NCBI RefSeq assembly: GCF_004011695.2
Contig: NC_082415.1
Span: forward strand, 1,722,715-1,786,714
Reading direction: 5' to 3'
Length of the DNA stretch: 64,000 bases
Source of the DNA: Ascochyta rabiei
Taxonomy: Eukaryota; Ascomycota; Dothideomycetes; Pleosporales; Didymellaceae
Below the pieces are notes generated by a model. The model saw nothing but the letters and a program-made list of their open reading frames with translations. It ran no database searches and had not been told where the DNA came from. The position numbers and the translations under genes were made by a program. Every line of letters begins with the position of its first letter. Positions within the stretch are counted from its first letter, which is position 1. Shown here one piece after another: positions 11,921-20,559 of the stretch.

Positions 11921-12527
11921 AATTGTAAACATGCGCCCCAATAAGCATATGTAAGTTAGATCCAGCCAAAAGGCAGCTAGGGACCCTAGTACACACGTAT
12001 TATATAGTATTATTTCTAAAAATAGATGCGCGCAAGTCTTTGTTTACCTAGTGATTGCAACTTTTATATTCCTAGATGCATGTAGGTGTAGGCAAGTGGT
12101 TTTAAACGCAATTATGAATAGATTTTTATCTATTAACCGCCTTTTGTATATATTTGACTGCCCCGCCCACGCAAAGCCACGCGCTGGCACCGCAAATCAG
12201 AAGCTATCACCGTAGCTAGCTGCGTTGTTTATGGTGTTGTACGTTATCTCTAGAGTTAATGCGAGTGCTATAAGTCTCCTCACTGTCCTCCTTGTCACCC
12301 AACGCGTTACCAAGGCCCTGTTTACTTTTGCTGATTTGTGCGCCAATACGGTAAAAACTCGATTCTCTGGCTGCAAGCTAACAGCGGGTAGTTTAGTAGG
12401 GCCGAGGTGGAGTAGATGTTGACGAATAGGAGCCCCTAGGTGCGCTTAGACTAATATTAGAAACCTGCTAAACTACTTGTTAGCGTGTACCACTAAATTT
12501 GTTTACTTTTTCTCTGCAACGTGTCTT
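11921..12527. repeat. 607-bp tandem duplication, copy 1
   Basis: Nearly identical to 12528-13135 at an exact offset of 607 bases; the few differences are mostly C/T or G/A. It contains AATACGGTAAAAACTCGATT at 12346-12365 within a segment that recurs inverted at 13437-13482. A 65-codon frame (12225-12422) is the same in both copies, simply because the copies are nearly identical; I do not call it a gene. Confidence 0.9.
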
Positions 12528-13135
12528 AATTGTAAACATGCGCCCTAATAAGCATATGTAAGTTAGATCCAGCTAAAAGGCAGCTAGGGACCCTAGTACA
12601 CACGTATTATATAGTATTATTTCTAAAAATAGATGCGCGCAAGTCTTTGTTTACCTAGTGATTGCAACTTTTATATTCCTAGATGCATGTAGGTGTAGGC
12701 AAGTGGTTTTGAACGTAATTATGAATAGATTTTTATCTATTAACCGCCTTTTGTATATATTTGACTGCCCTGCCCACGCAAAGCCACGCGCTCGCACCGC
12801 AAATCAGAAGCTATTACTGTAGCTAGCTGCGTTGTTTATGGTGTTGTACGTTATCTCTAGAGTTAATGCGAGTGCTATAAGTCTCCTCACTGTCCTCCTT
12901 GTCACCCAACGCGTTACTAAGGCCCTGTTTACTTTTGCCGATTTGTGCGCCAATACGGTAAAAACTCGATTCTCTGGCTGCAAGCTAACAGCGGGTAGTT
13001 TAGTAGGGCCGAGGTGGAGTAGATGTTGACGAATAGGAGCCCCTAGGTGCGCTTAGACTAATATTAGAAACCTGCTAAACTACTTGTTAGCGTGTACCAC
13101 TAAATTTGTTTACTTTTTCTCTGCAACGTGTCTTA
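12528..13135. repeat. 607-bp tandem duplication, copy 2
   Basis: Second copy of the head-to-tail duplication. It ends at CTGCAACGTGTCTTA, the same string that precedes the junction at 12528. The high identity with few RIP-type differences suggests the duplication is recent, or too short to have been strongly targeted. Confidence 0.9.
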
Positions 13136-13377
13136 CCCACCCAGTTTAACAGATTATTAGGGCATTAACGTAGTTATAGCTGATTTAGTTTACAAACGCT
13201 AAGAAAATTACTAATCTATTCTATTACACACTGCCTAGTTAGGTACAGTGCTAAATTGGCACGTACCACTCTTACAAACAATAATCTTAAAAAAATAATT
13301 AAAAACAAATATTTGCTGCTGTAACAAAGGTGTACGCATTATTTAGGAAGCGTAGGGATTACAGGTTATGCAAAATT

Positions 13378-13391
13378 GTAGGGCGCCCTAC
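13378..13391. repeat. 14-bp perfect palindrome
   Basis: GTAGGGCGCCCTAC is its own reverse complement. It lies in an AT-rich gap between the tandem duplication and the inverted motif at 13437. It could be a protein-binding site or a chance event. Confidence 0.5.
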
Positions 13392-13436
13392 CTAATGTTG
13401 CATTACGCGTTATCTAAATTATCTAGGCTATGCCGC

Positions 13437-13482
13437 CCCCTGTTAGCTTGCGGCCAGAGAATCGATTTTTACGGTATCTGTG
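13437..13482 (-). repeat. Inverted copy of a ~45-bp motif from the 607-bp repeat
   Basis: On the minus strand it reads AATACGGTAAAAA.CGATTC followed by TCTGG.CGCAAGCTAACAG, matching 12344-12388 and 12951-12995. Together they look like a terminal inverted repeat pair of a DNA transposon or MITE whose body spans part of 12344-13482. Confidence 0.5.
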
Positions 13483-13489
13483 TTGGGTA

Positions 13490-13690
13490 GCTATGCGCGG
13501 CGTCAAAACCAGACAGGGTAAAAAACGCAGAAGAACGCACAAAATTAGGAAAAAAACACCGCGATTGTACCTTAGTGTTGCTGCTGGTTTAATCATAATT
13601 TCTTGGTGAACAGATAGCGTACCCAGGTACTCCGCACGCATGGTACAGTATATAAAATCATCATCAAACCCTGTAACGCTTGGCAATAAT
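13490..13690 (-). other. Possible minus-strand coding remnant next to the secreted-protein gene
   Basis: A minus-strand frame without stops from ~13686 includes FDDDFIYCTMRAEYLGTLSVHQEIMIKPAATLRY, which has plausible protein composition, then becomes low quality and runs into the inverted motif at 13482. It may be an exon remnant. The continuation 13840-14065 on the minus strand (IIAALLDSILDILPWA) is also coding-like. No family recognised. Confidence 0.25.
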
Positions 13691-14089
13691 GAGTATGGGA
13701 TCCCAACACCGTGTGCGGTGTAATATTAAAGATGGATAGCTCACTGTGTAGCTACCAATCATGTGGGCTCTCAACACCATGTACGGGGTGAAGAGTGCTA
13801 ATACCAGGGTAGTGAATAGACCGTGGTCAAGTCCTAGCCTTTTTGACGTACACGCACAAGCCGCCGAGGAAGAGCTCTTCTATTTCGCTCTTCGTGGGTA
13901 TACCAAGTGCTAATATGCCACGCAAATGGTATAAAGAGCAAGAGAAACCACCGCTTCATGTGTCAAATCCAACTACCTTGACCATCTTTAGTCCATCTAT
14001 AGATCTCTACGCCCAAGGCAAGATATCCAGAATACTATCCAGCAGTGCCGCTATAATTTGCTGACCGCCTAAAGGCTCCAACCAGAAAT

Positions 14090-14692
14090 ATGCTTTCCTC
14101 AACCCTTTTTCTCCTCTGGGCTACGTTTCTACAATGCGTAGTTGGAATGGAAATGAAGCGGCAACAGCGAACTGTAATGACTGGCTCCGGAACCCTCGGA
14201 GGCACATTCTACTACAACTTCAATGGGCCAAACGGAGAATTGTGTCACGCCGAGGTGCTGTTCCGCATCGCACCCGGAAACGGACAGCCCTCGTTCCGTG
14301 TTAATGAAGTCTGGTGTAACACGCGACTTGGCCATACCTTCCTCCGTGGTGCTGTAGGCTATTCGGCAGTCCTGGACAGGGGACAAGGACGTCTTCCCTC
14401 TTTCCAGGTAATCGAACTAGGCATCAACATCCCTAACCAAGCCCTTGTTATGGCACAGGGTCTGTATCGATTCAACGGTGCGCAGCCTAGAATAAACGCA
14501 AGCGTGGATCGCTGGACGCCGAATCGGTTTACTTTCAATGCTTTTCGACTGGGGTTTTTAAACCCCCGTCAAGGCGCTCATTGTTTGGCTGATGCGAGTG
14601 GTACCATTTGCGACGGGAGTAGCAAAAGGGATCCTCAGGGAGGCTTTGCTCACGGTGTTGACCGGTTTTGCTACGCAACATGCCCGAGGTAG
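14090..14692 (+). CDS. Small secreted cysteine-containing protein (candidate effector)
   Basis: An intact 200-codon ORF with no RIP-type damage. The start at 14090 is chosen because it gives a clear signal peptide: a short polar start, then the hydrophobic core TLFLLWATFLQCVVG. A later Met at residue 20 would lose it. The mature protein carries six Cys (LCHAEV, VWCNTR, AHCLAD, TICDGS, RFCYAT, TCPR), enough for three disulfides and clustered at the C-terminus. It contains a Gly/Asn-rich beta-like stretch (GSGTLGGTFYYNFNGPNGE). There is no transmembrane segment after the signal and no family I recognise. Location among transposons near a telomere is typical of fungal effector genes, but that role is inference. 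No intron is needed. Confidence 0.75.
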   Translation: MLSSTLFLLWATFLQCVVGMEMKRQQRTVMTGSGTLGGTFYYNFNGPNGELCHAEVLFRIAPGNGQPSFRVNEVWCNTRLGHTFLRGAVGYSAVLDRGQGRLPSFQVIELGINIPNQALVMAQGLYRFNGAQPRINASVDRWTPNRFTFNAFRLGFLNPRQGAHCLADASGTICDGSSKRDPQGGFAHGVDRFCYATCPR

Positions 14693-15253
14693 GCAGAGGA
14701 GTTGTTGGTGAGAAGTTTGGGCCGGGACCAAGTCAACATTAACAAGGAACAATTCGGCTTGAGTGGTTGAGTGGCAACTACGAGAGGCGCAAATAGCAAC
14801 AAAGGCTCCTGTGCTGTACTCAACGACCCACCGGAGTCTGATGTTCCTCTTTCCCTAAATCTGTTTGCTATTTGTTTTCGCCGCAACTATTTACTGTCTG
14901 ACTTTGCCAATCGCTGTTACTATCTGCTCTTACCGCAACGGTCCTCTGTCTGTTACTACCAAAAATATTTATTTAGCAAAGAAACTTGCATGACAAGGTT
15001 ATTGCCAATGATTACGTGCCAAATTACTAGTGTGATGGTACTCAATGTCCGGCCCTCGCAACGGAACAACATATCTCTTAGTATTCACTAATCTTCCTTT
15101 TGTTAACTTCTGTAGTACTCTTAATTTAGTCTTGTAATAGAAATGGCATTAGTAGGTACACTCTGGTGTTTAGGTTAAATCTCTAAGTTATATTGTTAAT
15201 ATAGATAGGTATTGTGTCAATGTGAAATTGTCCTAAGTCTTTCGTAACGAATT
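14693..15253. other. 3' flank of secreted-protein gene, no further gene seen
   Basis: Ordinary composition up to ~15090, then AT-rich. A 106-codon frame at 14771-15091 has no protein-like features and is probably chance. The sequence leads into the transposon terminal repeat at 15254. Confidence 0.4.
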
Positions 15254-15310
15254 AACGTACTCCACGGGTGAGCGGATCAAACGGGTGAGCAGATCACTCT
15301 GCCAAGACCA
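15254..15310 (+). repeat. Terminal repeat of Fot1/pogo element
   Basis: AACGTACTCCACGGGTGAGC begins a segment with two GGGTGAGCRGATCA units. It closely matches the left end of the MITE at 18051 and, inverted, its right end at 18479. It precedes the pogo transposase relic, so it is read as that element's 5' terminal repeat. No matching right terminus was found after the transposase. Confidence 0.6.
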
Positions 15311-15479
15311 CACCAAACCTTAACCTTACCACGCACTGCGTTAACAACAACATTAATCTATACCCTTAAAAGAAGCTGTTATATAGCTTACGCTCTAGGT
15401 AGTTAAAAAGGACGTAATATTTACCCTGTAATGCGCTGCAGCTATATATAACGCGCTGTATAGCACACTAAACGCTTAA

Positions 15480-16810
15480 TATACAGAATAACCAACATAA
15501 GCTAATTATACACTTGTTTATGAAAATATAGACTAGACTACAGAGGACGTAATTACTAAGTATATCCTTAAGCTAGACTATTAAGATATACCTCTTAGCT
15601 AGCTATTGTAGCTAATATAGCTAATTCTTTTCGTTCTAAGTATTATATAGGCTATGTTAGTATAACCCAGCCTAATTTCTTTATTAAGCGCTGCCCTAAC
15701 CTTAAAGTAAGGAATAACTATAATTACAACTATAAGAGAGCTCTCTTTAGGAATCTAGAGATCATTAGGGGTAAGTTAAATATTATAGCGAATATTAAAG
15801 CTATGTATAGTATCTACAATAGCAACATATTTAACTTTAACAAGGCAGGCTTAATAATAGGATAGATATTTATAGGAGTAGTTATAATAGGCTTAGAGCG
15901 TTAACAACAGCTAGAGGTAGTGTAGTAGGGTAACTATGAGTAAACAATAGTTATACAGGGCATTAATAGCATAGGATAGGCTATTCTACCTTTATTATAT
16001 CTAAAGGCTGTTATTACCTCTCTGCCTAGTACAAAGATGTAAATTTCTGCTCTAATTAAATTATCAGAGTCTCTAAGAACAGATAGACTACTAATAAGCT
16101 TAATCTAGACTATCCAAAGAACTTTAATGCCTATGTAAAGACGCACACCTAAGAAAAGTACTAGCTTCTCCTTATTAACAGCTAGAAGAGTTATAACTTC
16201 CTTACCTTTAATTAAACTATAAGGAAGGACATTTTATAACATAAGATATACCTCTATACTAATTAAACCTCTTATAACTACTTAATATAGGTTATATTAC
16301 TCCTCTAAGTAAGATGTATATGCGCTAGTCTAAAAATCTAATATATAACTATATTACTTAAGTTACGAAAGAAAAGTTCCTACTATACTTTATAAGCAAT
16401 GATAAGGAGACGTTTATTTCTAGTAATATCTAAGAAGGCTTTTAAGGCGCTAGATTAGACCCCTTTAACCTAGAACAGGTTACAATAAGTCTTAATGTCT
16501 AGATAGGTACCCTACTGCCATCTCCTATAGAGGATGCTCCCTAGCAGTCCTAAACCTAATGTAATACCCTACAATTAGGGTCGTATTTAACGCTAGTTTA
16601 AGAGAAGATTTAAGGGCATGTAAGCAGCTTACTAACTTTAACAGTTAAGGCCTTTAAAAAGCTAATAAAGGCGTAGCTGTTTATGCGTATAAGCAAGTGT
16701 CAGCTACAAAGGAGATCACTCGGCTTTAAACAGTAAAAAAGGCTCCTTCACAACGTAAATTAAATTAAAAAAAGAAGTCACAGGAGGAGAGGGTTCTAAC
16801 AGCTAAGAAA
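15480..16810 (+). pseudogene. Fot1/pogo-type DDE transposase relic
   Basis: RIP-mutated frame. A DNA-binding half reads IVKYILKLDY near 15550. FNFNKAGLIIG near 15830-15860 corresponds to the family block FDETGF, with the first catalytic Asp changed to Asn. Then come IFIGVVIIGLER and TIVIQGINSIG near 15945-15975 (family: VTVIQGIN). The C-terminal end near 16640-16800 (AFKKLIKA, LFMRISKCQLQ, KKRSHRRRGF) resembles the basic tail typical of fungal pogo transposases. Stops are TAG/TAA at Gln/Trp positions. These enzymes move Tc1/mariner-superfamily elements into TA sites. Inactive here. Confidence 0.75.
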
Positions 16811-16844
16811 GGCTTTTAATTAACTACTTGTTGTAAAAGTAAGC

Positions 16845-16984
16845 GTGTAGACCTATATTTAAAGGCTTGTATGTAGTTAAAGCTATCTAATCGTAATAAG
16901 CTACTTATACCTTAGCAGAGCTAGCTATATATTATAAGCTACTTCTTTTAAACTAAGCTCCTTATAAGTACCTAGAATGCTTGT
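16845..16984 (+). repeat. Direct repeat, copy a (RIP-mutated)
   Basis: AAGTAAGCGTGTAGACCTA through CTCCTTATAAGTACC matches 17818-17975. Copy a has more C-to-T / G-to-A changes than copy b (for example GCTCCTTATAAGTACC here against GCTCCTTACAAGTACC). Confidence 0.6.
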
Positions 16985-17372
16985 TGTAAAGAGGGTATAG
17001 GGCGATTATAAGAGAGGATAGAGTTAAAGAGGATAGCAGGTGTAATAAGGTACGTAGTGTGTAGTAACAAGAATAAATACTAGTGTATTAGCAATAACCT
17101 CTAACACCCTTATATGGTCTAGGCTGACTAGCCCTAAAGTAGCTCGCTAAGAGTAGTAGAGGTACCTCTAGATCTAGCGCCTAATAACGCCTCCCTTCTT
17201 TAGAGTATTTTAATTTAAATAATAGTATAGTTGGCAATGCTATATCTAGTCAGCCTGGTTCTAAAGAATTTAACTCTGTCTGTCCTGTTATAGCTAATTC
17301 TTACTGGTTTTAGGCGTCTGTAAAGTCTTGTAAGGTTAGAGGGGACTTAATATTAATTCTACATTCACCTAG
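16985..17372 (-). repeat. Inverted solo LTR of chromovirus
   Basis: The reverse complement matches 7306-7694: CTAACCTTACAAG, GCGCTAG, the TATA-like region (ATATAAGGGTGTTAGAGG) and the terminal CTTTACA at 16985. No internal retroelement sequence adjoins it, so it is a solo LTR or a translocated fragment. The left edge of the element is taken at TGTAAAG (16985). No clear target-site duplication could be settled. Confidence 0.68.
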
Positions 17373-17375
17373 TAA

Positions 17376-17565
17376 TGTAACAACGCAGGATAATAGAAGT
17401 CTCTAATAGGCGTGGGTTTCCACTACGAGGTTCATAGGAGCACTAGAATAGTTACTTAGAGAATTGTTCTATTCCTATAGGTCTTGTACAAAAGGTACTT
17501 AAAAGCTAAATATCTAGACCTAATACTCCTTGTACTTTTATAACTATAAGTTTTAGAAAGAATTA
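17376..17565 (+). repeat. Dispersed repeat, direct copy (LTR-like TGTAACA start)
   Basis: Starts TGTAACAACGCAGG and shares AGAAGTCTCTA, GAGAATTGTTCTATTCC and TATAGGTCTT with the inverted copy at 18575-18775. It could be a Copia-type LTR or a MITE. The right end is not resolved. The stretch from here to 17818 holds no recognised gene. Confidence 0.5.
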
Positions 17566-17817
17566 AGGTGCTTGTTATGGGCTTAGACCTTATTCAAGCC
17601 TTAGGCGAGATAGGACGGTTACGTGCCCTACAGACATATTAGAAGGACGCGTAACATGTTACCTCTGTAAGAGACACAATACTTTATTAACCCTTTTAAC
17701 ATCCTACCCTAAGGCTAGTCTATAACATTTATATCTCTTCTTCTAGGAGAACAGCTAGCACTTACGCCTGTACTATGTCAGCTAGTTCCTAGAATAACCC
17801 TCTAGACAAATTGTTGC

Positions 17818-17975
17818 ACAAGCAAGCGTGTAGATCTACACACGGAGGCTCGTATGTAATTAGAGCTGGTCATCCGCTGTAAGCCGCTTGTACCTCAGCA
17901 GAGCTGGTCATCCGCAGTGAGCCGTTCCTTCTGAACCGAGCTCCTTACAAGTACCTTAGCTGCTTGTTTAACAAG
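17818..17975 (+). repeat. Direct repeat, copy b (less mutated)
   Basis: Better-preserved partner of 16845-16984, with two GAGCTGGTCATCCGC units spaced ~45 bp apart. The solo LTR and the TGTAACA repeat lie between the two copies. Confidence 0.6.
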
Positions 17976-18050
17976 ATTATGTAACGTATAAATCTCCATT
18001 ATGTATATACAACGCAGTATATTAGCCTGTAGATAGACACTAGTTAAATA

Positions 18051-18479
18051 ACGTACCTTACGGGTGAGCGGATCATACCAGTGAGCGGATCACTTAAAAC
18101 CCCACCAAAATTGCCCAAAACCACAACTCGTATTCTCAACATCCACGTGATGAAATTCTCAGATATTCTTAAGACAGGGCTACACCTATATAAATAGGAG
18201 GACTTAAAAGTTGTAGAGTGCTAGAATCCATAATGCAGAAGTTATTAAGCAATTGCTGTTTTATAGGGGTGTTTGTAGGCTAACTCTAGAACTTTTATAG
18301 CTATAAAGCTAAGATTTAAATGTATGCTTAATAATACCTATTTAATACTATCCTATGAATTTTAGAAGATTTCAGCAGGTGGTTGTTGAGATTAAGATTT
18401 ATGATTTTAGGCAATCTTAGTAGGGTTTTAAGTGATCTGCTCACTCGTATAATCCGCTTACCCGTAAAGTGTAACGCAC
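18051..18479. mobile_element. 429-bp MITE with ~50-bp terminal inverted repeats
   Basis: The left end (ACGTACCTTACGGGTGAGCG, then GATCACTTAAAAC) is matched inverted at the right end (GTTTTAAGTGATCTGCTCAC, then CCGCTTACCCGTAAAGTG). The element is flanked by TA on both sides (18049-18050, 18480-18481), the target duplication of Tc1/mariner/pogo elements. Its terminus resembles 15254-15310, so it is probably a non-autonomous relative of the Fot1-like element. It has no coding capacity. Confidence 0.8.
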
Positions 18480-18574
18480 TAGTCCTTCCAAAGCCCTGTC
18501 CAATTCCTCTCCAACTTACCACTAACTTAGTGCCGTTACATCCCTGTCCACCCCACACCTAGGCTAGCACTCTA

Positions 18575-18775
18575 ATTTGTCTTAACTCTAGTAAGGTATA
18601 AAAGGTACAAGGTTAATAGTTATTAATAGCTAGTTTTTAAGTATTTTTTAGTATAAGACCTATAGGAATAGAACAATTCTCTGTGTAAACTATCCTAGTA
18701 CTCCTATACACCTTGTAGCAGATACTAAAACCTAATAGAGACTTCTTTTATTCTATATTGTTACATTATACTAAA
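18575..18775 (-). repeat. Dispersed repeat, inverted copy
   Basis: The reverse complement aligns with 17376-17565 (TGTAACAATATAG start at 18765 reading leftward; AGAATTGTTCTATTCCTATA in both). The two copies flank the MITE and can form a large inverted repeat about 1 kb apart. Confidence 0.55.
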
Positions 18776-18779
18776 AAGC

Positions 18780-19074
18780 TCGTTATAGCCAGTAACAGCC
18801 TCCAAATAATATTGCAAGTTTGTTTAGTAATTTGAGAACCTCTAGATTTAGGCCCTTTCTGGGTACAAACAGAACAGGTCCTAATTATTATTTATAACAA
18901 AAATTAGGTTTCTAGAGACCTCCTAGCGACTAAAGCCTTTAGGTTTGGTACTTCCTACAACTTACTGCTCTAGGATTACCTTTAGAAAAGCCGCGTTAGA
19001 TTACGCTAAGATAAACACTTAGAGATTATTAAGAACCCACCTAAATCAAATTATTACTAATTTATTTGATTTAA
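18780..19074. other. AT-rich spacer, nothing recognised
   Basis: RIP-like composition with no open frame and no repeat partner that I could see in the window. Confidence 0.4.
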
Positions 19075-20553
19075 TTTATAAGTTTAACGTCCTGTGTAAG
19101 TCTAAGACTATATAAGACGAGAGCAGTTAAGCTACTCTAGTAATTTAAGGAGCGTGATTGTAAAAGGAGATAGTAAATATAGGTTCAGAGTCCTGTAGTA
19201 AGAGCCTATGCTCTAGGGGGTTAACAGCATTTTTTAGGTGTCTGTTGTTTATTGTAGGTACCACTTGCGGGTGCCTATTCTAGTGTCTGAAATAAGAGCT
19301 AGAGTAGCTAGAATTCCCTAGGTTGTGTGTAGTAGTAGTTGCATTAAGAGTTGTTGTCCTTATAGGCTGTCCTGTATTATTTTTCTTACTTGTATGTATT
19401 CTTTATAGCTAAGTAGGAGGTGTTAAGTTATTTGTGTGTATCTGCAGATACATCTGTTACTATCTACCTTCTATATGTTGTAGAGGTATGCTTTATTATA
19501 TCTATGTTCTAGTTTTAGTTAGTAGTAGGCACTTACTACCTCTTGTTTGGTATTTTTAGGTATTTTTATCTTGTTTGTTAGTCCTAGCCAGTAGTTTACT
19601 GCGTAGGTGTCTGCTTTCCTTAGGATTGCTTTGGCTTTATAGGTAACTAGTTTGTAAACCTATTCGTCTGTTGTAATAGCCTTTACTCGAATTCTAGTTA
19701 TAGCAATACTTGTAGCGTTAGAGGTAGGCCTCTTTTTTGTTGCTTCTTTTGCTAGAAGGTCTGCTTTCTTGTTTCCTGCAATGTCTTAGTGGCCAGGGGT
19801 CCATTTAAGGCTTATTGTGGCTCCTTTATCTTTAATAGTTTTAGCTGCCTTTATGCAGCGTATTTGCTAGGCCTGTCTAGGCTTGTTTAAAGGAGTTTTT
19901 AGTCTTAGGATAGCTGCCTAGTTATCTGCAAAGACTTAGGCGTCCTGTCCTGTAGTAGCTATAGTAGCTGCAATTTTAAAGCCTCTTATTATTCCTTCTA
20001 GTTCTCTGTTGTATACAATTTGGCCTTTACTAATGTTATAGTTTATAGTGTAGATTTCCTTAGGCTCTTAGTTGTAGTCTAGGACTGTAATTCCTACTCC
20101 TATCCCTAGGCCTCCCTCTACAGAGGAAGCGTCTGTGTAGATAGCTAGTACATTACTTCCTACTTTCGGTAGCATCTTTGTTTTATGTGCTTTTACTTCT
20201 TCTTCTTTTAGTAATTTTAAGATTTTAGTTTGGTATGCAATAGCCTTGTTCCAGGGGCAGAAGTAGAAGTCTTTTAGTTTCTCTTCTCTTATACTAGGCA
20301 TAGCTTTTTTTATAGACTGTGTAATTTGCATAAGCTGTGTAGAAGGTCCTATTCTTACCCTAGTACAGTTAACCTCTCCTTGCTCTGTGCTAGAGTCTAG
20401 GTCTGTGTTTTGTAGGGTGGATTTTAGCTGTGTTGTAGCAGTGTAGATAGGGTGGTTCTTTAGGAGCTTCCTAGCTCTAAAGGCGTACTTTCTTATTACA
20501 GTTTTTAGCCTTATTGTAGGAGGGGCTAGATTATTACTAATGTTAGATACCAA
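19075..20553 (-). pseudogene. Second LINE ORF2 3' fragment (inverted)
   Basis: The reverse complement repeats 7740-9545. There is a 161-codon open frame at 20068-20553 (minus) with LLKNHPIYTATTQLKSTLQ, KLKDFYFCPWNKAIAYQ and the RNase H start YTDASSVEGGLGIGVG. It continues past a stop into ELEGIIRGF and TPGHQDIAGNKKADLLAKEA around 19750-20000. This copy preserves some residues (AGNKKAD) that are mutated in the first (AENKKVD), which shows independent decay. Its 3' end is near 19080. The upstream (5') part is cut at 20553 by the next Gypsy fragment. Confidence 0.85.
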
Positions 20554-20559
20554 TAACCC

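Noticed and set aside
12225..12422. 65-residue frame repeated exactly at 12832-13029
   Set aside because: Identity follows from the 607-bp duplication. It lacks domain features, and the inverted terminal motif runs through it.
13843..14064. 73-residue plus-strand frame just before the secreted protein
   Set aside because: The opposite strand looks more protein-like; no support for a gene on the plus strand.
14771..15091. 106-residue frame downstream of the secreted protein
   Set aside because: No signal peptide, no domain-like composition, and it probably reflects chance in the 3' flank.
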